Assembly (NCBI GenBank): GCA_964017195.1
Contig: OZ024896.1
Location: 34,740,807 to 34,804,806 of the forward strand
DNA: 64,000 nucleotides
Origin: Siderastrea radians
Taxonomy: Eukaryota > Cnidaria > Anthozoa > Scleractinia > Rhizangiidae
Reading direction: 5' to 3'
Made by a program: the position numbers and the translations under genes. Positions 33,452 through 46,263 of the stretch are shown in pieces (position 1 is the stretch's first letter; the number at the start of each line of letters is the position of its first letter). The notes under the pieces were generated by a model. The model ran no database searches and was not told where the DNA came from. It saw nothing but the letters and a program-made list of their open reading frames with translations.

Positions 33452-33523
33452 GGCTTGTCAGCTCACTTGGCACAGTACTACACCAGAAATATCAGGGTTA
33501 TCGGTTCGAATCCTGTTCAAGCC
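33452..33523 (+). repeat. tRNA-derived repeat, plus-strand partner, unit B
   Basis: The 72-nt copy of 1508-1579, with GGCTTG/CAAGCC ends and GGTTCGAATCC B box. Confidence 0.5.
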
Positions 33524-34910
33524 TCATTTTTTTCTGTCTTTAATTTTACAGCTGCTTAAGTTACAAGCAGGTACAGATCCATGAAGCAAACATTTTGTCC
33601 AAAAACATGACAAAGCATATTCAGCTGGAAAATTTGATAAAACAATTATTGAACTTGCACTTGTTAGATATGAGGTGATCATAACCAATCAGTTATTTAT
33701 TACCCATATCCAATTCTCCCAACTAGTGCCATAAGAAATATATAGAAAACGGTAAGGAGAATATGCATATTGAAATTGGGGCCTAATTAACCTGATACCA
33801 GTCGTATCCTCTGGTCAGGAGCAAACCATCAGAAGAGATGGCTTAAATTCAGGCCAAAATGTCGGGCTAATGCAACAACTCTTTACAAGGAAATTGCAGC
33901 AATGGCTGGCATTAATTATAGCTATTTAGTGAAGCCCGGTTTTCATTCAGAATGCAAGTGGTCAAAATGGCTGGAAATTGAGCCTTGTGCTCAGTTTCCG
34001 CAACATTACTTAAGGAATTCTCCTAATTTGTCAGTGCAATTTCTCATTTGGTGAGTGGCTAGCTGCATTTTCACAGATGATTTCCATAGTTCATACAATT
34101 TCACTGTGTAGGATCTGAGGAATAAAAAGAGGACTGCTCAAAGCAGTCTTGTGGGAGAAATACAAGATCAAAACAGAACTATCCTTGCTAAATTTAAATA
34201 TTCTTCTTTATTTACAAACAGGGATATCTTATAGCAGCTGACTAATGGAAAAGAAGAGTATTTGAGTTAAAAATAACTCATCAAAGCTTTGATAACTGTG
34301 ATCAAAAGTGACTTTTAAGGAAATAAAATAACTAACAATAATTAATTAAAAGGTTTGATAAGTAAGAATACAGAACTAAGAGTTAACTACACTATTTGCA
34401 AACAAGTACTACAGCAAATAACTATACAGTAATTCAATAGAATGTTACTCTAAGAATTTCGAATTTTCTGTATATCCATTTGCAAAGATATTACAAACTG
34501 TGACCTCAAAGTGTTGTCTTATCTAATGAATTTCTTGACTGAAACTCTGATTTGAAAAGCTGAAAAAACCTACTGCACCTACTGCAAGCTAGTAAATTTA
34601 AGATTGTAAGGCCAAATTTCTATTAATCTCAGTTTTTTCACCAAGCCCTTCAAATGCAAAGCCCTTGGTTAGGAAATTAATACCAAAAGAGAAGAAAATC
34701 AATAACCAAAAAGAGATTTTTATCAGCTATGCGTCGGGTACATTAATTACCATCATACACTTGTGTCATTACAAATAAAGTTCTTAAGTAAACACTATCG
34801 AATTTCCATTCTATGAAATGAAAATTTTTGCATCTTTAATTTTCACAGGCCAAGGACTTAAAAAGACAAAAATGCTTGTTAAACCTGAACCTATAATAAT
34901 TATTCTGTCC

Positions 34911-37451
34911 TCACTGAACACAACATTTGGAGGTAGAGCAGTGACCTGAGGGCAAAATGTTGACACGGTCCTCTGACCACTTAACTACCTCTTCCAACTC
35001 CTGTTTGCTCTCTCCCTTGTTCCTTCTGATAGTTTCTTTGATGAACTCGATCACGTATTGCCCTGGTAATGCGTTACTTAAGTTAAACTGAGAATGGCTT
35101 TCCAGGGCATCATACAGTTTTAATGTCAGCAAAAACATTGGCGTCTGACAAGGGTCAGGTCCTGGAAGATAACAAATTGCATGCTCACGTGATGCACGTT
35201 CAACTGATGCACACTTTATAGCATCATCTGGAACACTGGGGATAGTACTTGTTTGCAATGATTCCCGAATTTTTTCAATCTTTGCTCTCTCCTCCAAAGT
35301 TAAAATCTCCTTAAAGTGCTTCTGCGTTGCAACACCTACCACCTTTAGTTGACCACTGACCCAACACAATATTGGTCCCCCAGAATTACCAGAGTTGAGT
35401 GAACAATTAAGTACTATAATTGTGTGACCTGAATATGTTTTCTTTGAACCGGAAACATGACCATTCACAAAAAGAGCTCTTTCACCTGTATGACTCATGG
35501 GATAACCAAAAGAGAAAATTTGCATCCCTGGTAACAGGGGTTGGTCAGACAACTGCAATGGGCACACTCCATTTTGCTTTAGGTTAAGGTCTTTGCAATA
35601 AAGCAGTGCTAAATCTTTAAGCCCATTATCCTCAATGACCTCACAGTATGAGTTCAACTTACCAATGGCTGCATTAGAAATACCGATCTTCTTATTTTTG
35701 TCATTTGCTACATCTACAATGACATGCTTATTCGTGACTATAAAGTGGTCATGAATAATAAACCCAGAACCATGTTCAATTTCAACTTTCTTAGTGGCTT
35801 CAGCATACTCTCTTTTAATTTCGGCCCTTTGCTCATCAGCCAATCTATTCTTTCTTTTAGATTCTTGACCTTTCTCATCGAGGTACTTGTCACGAAGTTT
35901 TTTCTTATCAAAATAATCAATTGCCTTTTTAATTTCAAAAATGTCATAAGTTTGTTGAGTCTTTGGAATCCCACTTTTCTCTTCTTTGCTGGGGAAGATG
36001 TCTATATCCCCTGGTGTCCTAAGAATAGTGCCGGCAAAACAATCTCTCACTCGATGCTCTGCCTCATTCCATGAATATTCTTGTAGCCCGCTCTTGGCTT
36101 GCTTATACTCCTTAATGACAGCATCCCTCTTCTCTTTAGCTGCCTTCTCTGATTCAGTCATATCAGAGGGATCAGTGCGCTTGAGCATCTTAATTGTTGC
36201 GTTCCTTTCAGTTTCGTCAACATAAAAAAGCATTTTGTGAATATCAAAGATATCATAAGTTTTGTTGCTGCATGGCTCCTTGGTTTCATCCTCTTCAGCA
36301 GGAAATATCACCTTTTCCTTTGGCAAGGCATATTCAAAGCAATCTCTCACCTTCTTCTCTGCCTCACTATGAGAATATATGTACAACCCAAATGTAGCTT
36401 TCTCATATTCTTGTTTCACACGAAAATTGTTTTCTTCAATTGACTTCCTCAGTTCATCAGATCCAGGTCCTTCGTCTGGGTATTTCTGAAGAAGCTTTCT
36501 TTCATCTAATAATTGGTGAAGTGCTTCATGGATATCAAAAATGTTGTAAGTTTGATCAACTTTATCGCTGTCATCTCTTTTAATGGGAAGTATAGGTGTA
36601 CCATCCAGTACATGACATTTAAAAGAATAACAACCAACATAACCATAAAAATTCTTCACTCGTAACTCTGCTTCATCTCGAGAATATTCTTTTATCACTT
36701 TGTCAGTAGTGGAGTTGGCTTCTTTAAACTCTCTTTCCACATCATCCCTTCCTGCATTGTGTTTCTTACATTCATCTTCTAGATCAAACACATCACTACG
36801 TGCAAAGTAAACAGCACATGCAGAACACTTACATTGAAAAAAACTTTTTTTATTCCAATGAACAACAGCATCGTGAATATCAACAATATTGTAGGGTTCA
36901 GTTGGATCACGCTTTGGTTGAACAAGCAGAGAATCCCCGGCAAAGCTCCCAGCAAAGCAATCCCGCACTCGGCGCTGTGCAACAAGCCAGGAATATTGGA
37001 TTCGTGCATCTGGGTTAGCAGTGGCCTCCTGGCACTCTCTTTCAACATCAGCTCTTCGCTTATCAATCAACTCTTTCAATTCATCAGACCCGTTTGGGTA
37101 TCTTTCAACATAAGGCATTTTATCAAAGTTAACAAGTGCGTCGTGGATTTCAATAATGTCAAATATTTTCTCTCTGCGTGGATTTCCGTCTTCGTCCCAT
37201 TCCGTGGGAAGCACGAGATGATCCAAACGATAACGCAGCAGCTGGACATTCAGTAACCATGGATTCGTCGGCGATGAATACATGCAATCAGGTCTTGGAA
37301 AATAGCCTGCATAGCATTTATCTAATTTCTCCAAAGCTGGCATCCAATGATATTTCGGTAAGTTTTCTGGTCTTCCGTAAATCTTGACCTTCACACAAGC
37401 ATCCAAAGCCTTTCTTCCCTCATCGCCAAGCAGATCACCGTTAACGTACAT
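34911..37451 (-). CDS. Protease 1B: five-repeat protein with trypsin-like serine protease domain
   Basis: An intact, intronless 846-codon paralog of protease 1A. Repeat cores lie near residues 96-105, 187-196, 302-311, 399-406 and 501-510. The protease domain (about 560-735) has His576, Asp613 and Ser690, with the usual GNSGGP motif. The tail includes KLYDALESHSQFNLSNALPG. It differs from 1A in repeats 1 and 2 (residues about 52-76, and 220-232 where 1A has a longer insert), and repeat 3 has Phe where its relatives have the conserved Cys (VKNFYG). Residues about 560-644 match gene 2, not 1A, pointing to gene conversion. No signal peptide. It is nested in the CWC27 copy 2 intron on the same strand. 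Function unknown; substrates and activation cannot be read from sequence. Confidence 0.9.
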   Translation of the reverse strand: MYVNGDLLGDEGRKALDACVKVKIYGRPENLPKYHWMPALEKLDKCYAGYFPRPDCMYSSPTNPWLLNVQLLRYRLDHLVLPTEWDEDGNPRREKIFDIIEIHDALVNFDKMPYVERYPNGSDELKELIDKRRADVERECQEATANPDARIQYSWLVAQRRVRDCFAGSFAGDSLLVQPKRDPTEPYNIVDIHDAVVHWNKKSFFQCKCSACAVYFARSDVFDLEDECKKHNAGRDDVEREFKEANSTTDKVIKEYSRDEAELRVKNFYGYVGCYSFKCHVLDGTPILPIKRDDSDKVDQTYNIFDIHEALHQLLDERKLLQKYPDEGPGSDELRKSIEENNFRVKQEYEKATFGLYIYSHSEAEKKVRDCFEYALPKEKVIFPAEEDETKEPCSNKTYDIFDIHKMLFYVDETERNATIKMLKRTDPSDMTESEKAAKEKRDAVIKEYKQAKSGLQEYSWNEAEHRVRDCFAGTILRTPGDIDIFPSKEEKSGIPKTQQTYDIFEIKKAIDYFDKKKLRDKYLDEKGQESKRKNRLADEQRAEIKREYAEATKKVEIEHGSGFIIHDHFIVTNKHVIVDVANDKNKKIGISNAAIGKLNSYCEVIEDNGLKDLALLYCKDLNLKQNGVCPLQLSDQPLLPGMQIFSFGYPMSHTGERALFVNGHVSGSKKTYSGHTIIVLNCSLNSGNSGGPILCWVSGQLKVVGVATQKHFKEILTLEERAKIEKIRESLQTSTIPSVPDDAIKCASVERASREHAICYLPGPDPCQTPMFLLTLKLYDALESHSQFNLSNALPGQYVIEFIKETIRRNKGESKQELEEVVKWSEDRVNILPSGHCSTSKCCVQ

Positions 37452-40400
37452 GACTAATTTTAAAAGGTTTACATCGATTCTACATTTGTACAGTCCGACC
37501 TTTTACTGCCGCAAGTGTGGCTGAAAACGTCTCTGATCACTATGACCTGTGTTTTTCCAGTATTCTGTTTTAGGTCATTACGAACCATACCATCAGTGAA
37601 AGAAGAAAAAAAACACCGCGAAGAAGGAGCAAAACTCTCCTGTACGCTTCCTCTTCGTTCGAACGCAAAAATGGTGCAATACCCAGGTAACCAGGCCAAT
37701 GAACAGGGTGCACTTCCGGTTAACTGAGAGACCGGGAAAATATTCGCACTAAGGTATAGACATTCTTCCTCGCATTATTTCACGATGCTGCTTAAAGCAT
37801 AATTCGCCCCCATGTTACAATCTGCTTGTGTGGGGTAAGCGAGCACTTGGTAAAAAACTTCAAGAAAGTTCTTACAAACTTCATAGATTAATAAAATGAC
37901 ATGAACTGCAAGCATTGGTGACGTAAATAAACATTTCTTTAAAGTTGGCTCTACTACACTAAGCACTGAAATTCTCTGTTCTTTAAAACACAATATTTAT
38001 TTAATTCTACCTTTCATTAATTTGTGAATTTAGGATTTTACCGCTGGGGTGCTGTTTCATCCTAATGTCTTCATAGGACCCAGTCAACTTCTTTCAAGGC
38101 TGTGTTTACATTACACCATTAGGTATCAATATGGTGTGAAATCAACCACACTTGAAACGGTTCATGAGACACTAGAACTGAGGCTAAGAGCTTTCATATT
38201 TAGGGGTTGATTCATCCAAGAACATAGAAAAACCTGGAACACCCTTAAAACATAAATGCTAACAGCAAACTGCTATGTTCTCTGCTGACCCTGGTACTGT
38301 ACAACCTTTCACCAATGAAACCAAATGACACCCAGGGAAAGCAGGCGGGTTGCTTTAGCTTTAATCATTCCCCTCCTGACTGGGAAGCAAGACTGTGAAG
38401 TGTAGCGAAGGGAGTAATGGTGGAGGAGGGATTTCTCCACTAGATGAACCATTTCAATCTCAAATGGAGTATACAGTTATAATTGCTGTTTTGGTCTGAA
38501 ATGAGGAGAGGGTTCGATTCTGAAAAAGGAGAAAGATTTTGAGGTTATGCTAGCTTTCCAGTTCTAGGGGGCACAAGTACCCCTACCACAATAACAATTG
38601 CAAGGCATGTCCCCCCCCCCCTCCAACACAAAGCGTATGTGCATCTGTCACTACAATAGCAAGAGAAAATAATGCAGATAAATTACATGGTTACGTTGTA
38701 AGAAAGAAAATACAATTTTATGGCACATCTGCAAATTGTCCAGTATGCTCACTACTGGACCACTGCTATTACTTTTACCACGTCCACCCCCACCTCTAGG
38801 AGTTTAAACCCAGCTTTTGTAGTATGAAGTGACAAGGATCATTACTAACCCTCCCCCCTCACCTGAATGAGCTGCTAGTCCACTGCAGGGTTCAGTACTC
38901 CCAGCATAAATTTTAGGAGTGAAATTATATAATATCATATACAGATGAACTGCAGTTGAAGGATTTAACAAATGGAAGACCCTTACAGTTACATGTATGT
39001 TTGCAACATTTTAGCAGTTACAAGAAAAACAAAACTGAAAAAAAGAGGATTGAGTAGGATTTACGCCCATAAAACTGCGACAACTTGTGCAGTGCTCTAC
39101 CAACTAAGCTATCAAGCCAACGAAGAGATACAAGTAGCTCCAGCTGTAGGCTTGATGGCTCGCCAAGGAAAAAAATGATGACTGCCCTAGCAAACTATAA
39201 GAGAAAAAGCAAGTCACCACAGATACCATCATTGGTACGTTTTTCTTTATTTACAAACAGCTATATCATAAAGCAGCTGACAATTCAAAAAGAAAAATAT
39301 TTCAACAGATTAAAGTTATTCATCAAATGACAAAGCTTTGCAATAAAATGCAGTTTAATTACACTAAGTACCGGTCATTAAAACATTTGGACAAAAAATA
39401 TCAGTACACACTTGCTAACTTTGAGAAAGAAAATATACCTAAGAGTTATAAAAACCAGGCTATTTCAAAACAACTAATCTAGCCACTTTAAATCAAATCA
39501 TTCAAATCATACTCTAAGCTTCTTTAATGATTCTCCAAATCCATTTGCAAGGTTATAAATACTGCCATCCCAAGACATCAATTGCCTTGTCTAATCATAA
39601 CTTATTGATTTTAAGTATAAATTTAAAAGCTCAATGCACAGTTCAACAATGTAAAGTATTAAACATGTTCAGTTGGCTTCTTATAGCCATTAACGTCCTG
39701 CAGTAAGCAGTCCAGGTGACTCAGATATTTCACCTGTCCTGATTTACTTATGATGAGCATGGAAAGTTTCATAATATAGACAAGAGTGTTTTAGTGGAAA
39801 ATACACCACTCCTAAAGTTTATATGAAACTTTTCCATATCCTCACCAATGAGGATAAATGATGTCATTTCCAGCTTTTACACTGTTGTTTGTGCAAAAAT
39901 AGTCTGAAAAGAAAATTACAAAGCGGCTTGAAAATGTCAATAATTGGAAAATACAATTTATTATTGTATTTTCCCATGGTAAAAAAACAATTTTTTACCA
40001 CTCGAAAATAAAATTCATATCTTTGCGTCCCTGTGTAATATCCTCTATATAACAAAAAATTACCACTGAAAACTCTTTGAACATTTCTCCTGAGAGAAAT
40101 GGAAACTGCAATGAACATACTGCTCAAATCAAAGCTTGATCGCACTTCAAGAATACATTCACATACCAAAAACTAGAACCACCCTGAAACAGGACCACAC
40201 GCAAGTGCTGATCAACAGCTTTCATTTCAATGACAACACATTTTTAGGAGTGTAATCCAAGACTCCAAACATAACCACAGATTACAAGACTGAAGGTATA
40301 AAACTGCAAGGGTAACCCTTCAGTTGTTTTAACATACTGATAGCCTGTAGGATGGACAACAGGTTGACAGCCTGTCAAAAATGTTCAAACTAAGACCACT

Positions 40401-40740
40401 GACTCCTAAATGACTCCTAATTTTCAGTATTGTAAAAATACAAAAGTTACCCTAATCCCTTATATTTTTGTAGGGTTTAGTTTCCTTCACAATCTTGCAA
40501 AAATTGGCCGGTTAAATTGCTACATTAGCTCTACTTCAGCACATAGACTACTGAGCTACCTAATATGCACGTAAAAACATTTAGTTCCACAAAGTAGAAA
40601 GAATAATTTGGATTTCAAAGCCAAATTGCAACTTCACTTAGGTTTTAATCTAGCCAAACAAATACAAGGGTGCCCTGTTAAAAAAATGAAAAATCAAAGG
40701 CATTAGGGTAACTCAACTAACAGTAATTATTATTTTAGTC
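37452..40740. other. Spacer between protease 1B and pseudogene 2B
   Basis: The 5' flank of gene 1B (first ~330 bp nearly identical to unit A, ETS-like ACTTCCGG near 37710), marker block near 38200-38400, tRNA-like repeat 39049-39118 and hairpin element 39748-39857. No gene. Confidence 0.5.
39049..39118 (-). repeat. tRNA-derived repeat, second copy in unit B
   Basis: The match of 7132-7201 in unit A: minus-strand A box GGCTTGATAGCTTAGTTGG and a degraded remainder. Confidence 0.45.
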
Positions 40741-43634
40741 TCACTGAAAACAACATTTGGAAGCAGAAAGGTGACCAGATGGTAGAACATTTTCATGACT
40801 CTCGGATCACTTAATTACCTCAACCAACTCCTCTTTGCCCTTTCCCTTGTTCTTGTTGGTAGTTTCTTTGATGAACTCAATCACACAATGCCCTGGTAAT
40901 GCATTACTTAAATTAAACTGAGAATGGGTTTCCAGGGCACCATACAGTTTTAATGTTAACAAAAACATTGGCGTCTGGCAAGGATGATCAGGGCTTAAAG
41001 GGGCATAGTCACAAGGATTTCCCAAATTTCTGGTCAAAACTGTGCTAAAATTATCGGTAGCTAACTTTATCCATGCCCAACATTGCGTTTGAACATTTAC
41101 AGGAACATATTAACTTAATTTCATTAAGAGAAAACAAACCATGACCATTTAATTCGATTTAATGTCATCACGCTGAAAGAATTTGAAAAGTTTAGCCTAA
41201 TTTTTTCAAATTGCAATCCATTTCCATCCGTGTCGACCGTAGCAACAGACGACAGAAAATAGATTCAGTGAAGTAATGTAGTCTTTGGTAACAAAACTAG
41301 ACTATTATTTGTGGGCGTTCATTGATGTGGACATATTTTTGATTTTTAAATTGAACTAAAATAGCGTGACTATGCCCCTTTAACAGTCTTCGTTTATCAG
41401 AATCTGACGTAAGTTTTATATCATCATCTGAAACACTAGTGATAGAACTGGTTTGCAATGATTCCCGAATTTTTTCAATTTTTTCCCTCTCCTCCAAAGT
41501 TAAAATCTCTTTAAAGTGTTTCTGTGTTGCAACACCCACTACCTTGAGTTGACCATTTACCCAGTACAGTACTGGGCCACCAGAATTCCCTGGGTTAAGG
41601 GGACAATTCAAAACTGCCATTGCATGACCTAATATTCATAATTCACTGTAAATTTCCTCAGAACCAGAAACATAGCCATTGACAAAAATTGCTTCTTTGC
41701 CTTTATGACTCATAGGATATCCAAAAGAAAAAATTTGCATCCCTGGTAACAGGGGTTGGTCAGACAACTGCAATGGACACACTCCATTTTGCTTAAGGTT
41801 AAGGTCTTTGCAATAAAGCAGTGCTAAATCTTTAAGCCCATCATCCTCAATGACCTCACAGTATGAGTTCAACTTACCAATGGCTGCATTAGAAATACCG
41901 ATCTTCTTATTTTTGTCATTTGCTACATCTACAATGACATGCTTATTCGTGACTATAAAGTGGTCATGAATAATAAACCCAGAACCATGATCAATTTCCA
42001 TTTCCTTTGTAGCTTTGGCATACTCTGCTTTAATTTCAGCTCTTTCCTTAACAGCTAATTTATTCCTGTATTTAGAGTCAGGATCTTTCTCATCTGAGTA
42101 CCTATCACGAAGCTTAATTTTGGTATCAAAATAATCAATTGCATTCTGTATTTCAAAAATGTCATAAGTTTGTTGGGCTTTTGGAATCTCACTTTTCTTT
42201 TCCTTGGAGGAAAAGATGTCTGTATCCCCTGGTGTCCTGAGAACAGTGCCGGCAAAACAATCTCTTGCTCGACGCTCTGCCTCGTTCCGTGAATATTTAC
42301 ATAGCCTGCTCTTGGCTCGCTCATACTCCTTTGTGACAGCATCCCTCTGCACTTTAGCTGCCTTCTCTGGTTTGGTCAGATCAGTGCACTTCAGTATCTT
42401 TCTTGTTTCGTTCCTTTCAGTTTCATCAAAATAAAGAAGTCTTCTGTGAATATCAAAGATATCATAAGTTTTGTTGCTGCATGGCCCGTTGGTTTCATAC
42501 TCTTCAGCAGGAAATATCACCTTTTTCTTTGGCAAGGCATCCACAAAGCAATCTCTCACCCTCTTCTCTGCCTCACTATGAGAATATCTGCACAACCCAA
42601 ATGTAGCTTTCTCATATTCTTGTTTCACACATAAATTGTTTTCTTCAATTGATTTAGTCAGTTCAACAGATCCAAGTCCTTCATCTGGGTATTTCTGAAG
42701 AAGCTTTTTTTCGTCCAGTTGTTGAAGTGCTTCATGAATATCAAAAATGTTATGAGTTTGACCAACTTTACCACTGTTGCCTCTTTTATTGGGAAGTACA
42801 GGTGTATCTAGCGGTGCTTTTGATAATCAAAGAAATTACCATAACAATTCTTCACTCGTTGCTCAGCTTCATCTCGAGAGTATTCTTTTATCACTTTGTC
42901 AGTTGTGGAGATGGCTTCTTTTAACTCTCTTTCAACATCATCCCTTTCTGCAGTGTGTTTCTTCCACCATTTATTATTATGTGCATCATAATCACCAGTG
43001 AGAGATGCAAAAAAGCTTTTTTCATTCCAGTGAACAACAGCATCATGAATATCAACAATATTGTAAGGTTCATTTGGATCACGCTTTGGTTGAAGAAGCC
43101 CAGCATCCCCAGCAAAGCTACCAGCAAAGCAGTCCCGCACTCGGCGCTGTGCAACAAGCCAGGAATATTGGATTCGTGCATCTGGGTTAGCAGTGGCCTC
43201 CTGGCACTCTCTTTAAACGTCAGCTCTTCTCCTGTCAATCAACTCTTTCAATTCATCAGACCCGGGTCCTGCCTTTGGGTATTTTTCCGGGATTTTTCAA
43301 CATAAGGCATTTTATCAAAGTCAACAAGTGCATCATGGATTTCAATAATGTCACATATTTTCTCTCTGTCTGGCTGCCCATATTCATCCCATTCAGTGGG
43401 AAGCATGAGATACTGCAAGAGTTCATGCGGTAACCATGTTCCACGTCCCCACAGTAAACCTGGAGGCCAGCCTGCATAACATTTATCTAATTTCTCCCAA
43501 GCTTCCTTCCAATGATATTTCTTTATGTTTTCTGGTTGTCTTCCGTATATACTGACCTTCACACAAGCATCCAGAGCCTTTCTTCCCTCGTCACCTAACA
43601 CATCGCAGTTTGTGTACATGACTCTGTTTACCAC
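40741..43634 (-). pseudogene. Protease 2B pseudogene, interrupted by a TTAA MITE
   Basis: The unit B copy of gene 2. Lesions in reading order: an 11-bp insertion near 43281-43300 (frameshift in repeat 1); GAA-to-TAA stop at 43213-43215; a 2-bp insertion near 42818; a TGA stop at about 41636-41638 in the protease domain; a 381-bp MITE at 40999-41379 between the protease domain and tail; and a TGG-to-TGA stop at 40807-40809. Unlike 2A, it keeps the whole of repeat 5 and the catalytic region in one frame (41636-42628 holds His and Asp; 41297-41620 holds GNSGGP). None of its main lesions is shared with 2A, so gene 2 may have been intact when the units duplicated. Confidence 0.87.
40999..41379. 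mobile_element. 381-bp TTAA MITE inside pseudogene 2B
   Basis: Terminal inverted repeats AGGGGCATAGTCAC / GTGACTATGCCCCT with TTAA on both sides (40995-40998, 41380-41383). The empty site is in unit A near 9078. Its ends resemble those of the MITE at 49706-50098 (AGGGGCAGTATCACGAGG), so they belong to one family, probably piggyBac-like. Confidence 0.82.
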
Positions 43635-43876
43635 CGATTCTACATTCGTACACGTCTAACCTTTTGCTGCAGTGAAGTGTGGCTGAATAGATCTTTAACC
43701 GTTCTGATCCATGTTGTTACAGTATTCTGTTTAAGATCATCATAAGATCATATTAAATGGACTAATATCTTGACGGAAACAAGGAAACAAGACTACGGCG
43801 GCCACTACGAGAACCTACAGCTTGGTAACCACGCGTTGAAAGGCACTCTCTGAAGGGCAGTGATGAACTTGGGTGA

Positions 43877-44659
43877 AGGGTGGTAAAGGGGGGGGGGGGG
43901 GGGTCTCAATCACGAATCACGGGCCATTTTCATTCAAATCACGAATCACCCACGTTTTTTGAACCATTTCACGAATCACGTATTTAACATACACCATTGC
44001 ACAAAAATTATCAGTAATTGGCTAATCAATTTGCTTTGCGTTTAGTTTTCAATAACGGGAGATACAAGTACGAAAAAAGGGCCCTAAACCTTTGCTAGAC
44101 GCAATGTCAGTCAGACCTGTAAACTGAATTAAATGCTGCTTGAAATTGCACAACTCTTCATGATCCCTTTCGGATAGCGGAACATTAAACTTTTGTTTAT
44201 GCAGTGCCTGGCTGGAGGTTTGTCCAGACTCCGTTGCCAGGAAGAATGGCACCAGAACTCTAACTGTTTTAGCCATAATGTTGTCGCACTTCACTCGTAC
44301 TCGCTGAGCTCTGAACAGAGATCTGAAGACAGGTTGACATGTGTAGAGTTAATGAGTTAACGTCTGACTTATGGCATGTTACAGAAACGGATCAACAACG
44401 TTCATCACGTCTATTTATTTATTTATTGTTGTACTTGCTCACTATTGTAATTAGATTTATTTAATTAGTAACTAATTTAGTTTCGCTTTTCACGAATATT
44501 TCCGGATGCAATCACGAATCACGGTCTTTAAAATAAGGAGATCACGTGACACGCTAAACCGCAAATTCACGGATCACGGCAATATTTGAGCTGCTTTCAC
44601 GTGTTACGCGCTAATTATTGCTCAAATCACGTTTCAGGCATAAACCCTTTACCACCCTG
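43877..44659. mobile_element. Non-autonomous DNA transposon (GGGTGGTAAAGGG ends), unit B
   Basis: The copy of 15786-16575, with a G-run inside the left end and ACCACCCTG at the right. The left flank lacks the hammerhead and foldback insertions, showing those came after the unit duplication or are polymorphic. Confidence 0.62.
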
Positions 44660-46263
44660 TTAAGAAGAATTACGGTATGCTAGGACTGATACTTTCAAGT
44701 TTAACTTTTTTAATAGGATTGTTGATATGTGTAATATGTTACCACTGTCCGTTCGTCAAGCATCAAGTGTTTCTAGTTTCAAGAAGGGAGTAAGAGACTT
44801 CTTCTCTTCGAGAAGTGAGTAGTTATTACTATTTTTTTTGTCAATATTGATATTTTGTAATTTTTTCTTCATGTCTTTTTTTCGTCTTTTAAGGTGGTCT
44901 GCTTTGTATGGGGTGTATGACTATTTTGCTGACCGTCCTTATGACACACACTGTATTTGATCTAGAGTCTTTTCTTTTACCGTTTCATGCCATAAATTTG
45001 TAATAAAGTAAAGTATGAAAAATAGTTTCCGAGAAACTGAGAGCTGACTTCCGGTCAAGGGTCCTCGTGCTCAGTCGCAAGCGGCTAAGAGGGCCAAGCG
45101 GCTCTGGGGACGAGAATGATCGACTTCCGGTGAGCTGAATAGAAGCTGTATTTGCAGAGAATGCATGGAGAAGAAATGGACAAAACCTGTACAAAGCACG
45201 TACAGAGCCGTTATTTTTTGTTCAGAGTCCTTTTTTGTGACATTCTTCCTAGTATTCTTGTTTCTATTTTCGGTGTGGCTGTGCAGAGCAGGTGGGGTCT
45301 TCTCGTCAAAAAGTTAAGAATTCAAATTCTACTTGAGGACACTACTGAACTGACTGATTGATATTAAGCAGAACATTACACTCTGCAGAATGTCACCCAG
45401 GGATAATACCCAGGGTCTTCCTTTTGAAATAATGCTGCAGTCGATGTAGCAAACACAGGCGGAAATACAATGGTTGCATCAGCACACTTTTGGAGGGCCT
45501 GTGGTGCTGTATACAAAATACTCGCGGGCAACGATGACCTTTACAGGCGGCGAAAATCACCGGTTGCCCGCCAAAAAGGAAAACCCTGAATACCGGTAGT
45601 AGTTCACCACCCAGGTCTAATAGTATACATGGATACTGGCAGATTTAGGATACAGAAACTCCTCTTCATGATCTCATGATTTACTATGACAAACATACCA
45701 AATTGTCGCGGGGAGATGGCGGGAGGTGGGGTGGGGGGGGGATGTAGTAATGGACTGACATCTCATTCAGGGGGAATAGTGATACTTCTAGTTAATCCTT
45801 CATGTTATAGAAACCAGGGAAAAACATTGACAATGTAGGTTGGCCATTAAACCCAGTGTGCTGGCTTTACTTTCATTGATGAAGCAGGATAATTTAGAGT
45901 TATTACAACAATTCCACGAGTGCTTGTTGCGTGTGAGGCAATTTATTAATGACAGAAAAGGCACTGAGTGGGTTATAATCACCTCATTTTCAAAGGAAAA
46001 CCAAGTGGAATTATTGTTCTATGAAATTCTCAGCCTCAGTAACTTTGCTGAAGTTTCTTCCCAGATTTTTGGACCAAACTTTAGCCTAGCAGCAAAACCT
46101 TTTGAATGCTTCGGCTCTTGAAGTGGCATTGCATCTGATAATTTGCCTTTTAATTAAGGCAAAATGCAGGGCTATCTTGCTGATAACCCGTCTGCTGAAC
46201 CAACCTGAAAGCTAAAAATGCAAATTTTAAAGCCTGAGAATTGAATAAATTGTGATAACTTAC
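44660..46263. other. CWC27 copy 2 intron 3' of exon a, no gene seen
   Basis: Matches 16576-19009 without the 845-bp Mutator-like insert, whose empty site is near 45545. A G-run lies at about 45728-45741. Confidence 0.45.

Larger units (their letters stand above)
32148..34910. other. Intron and 3' flank of protease 1B
   Basis: The unit B match of 271-3015. It has the marker block near 32430-32655, a G-run at about 32678-32691, a C-run near 33149-33162 and the tRNA-like pair. No other gene is seen. Confidence 0.55.
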
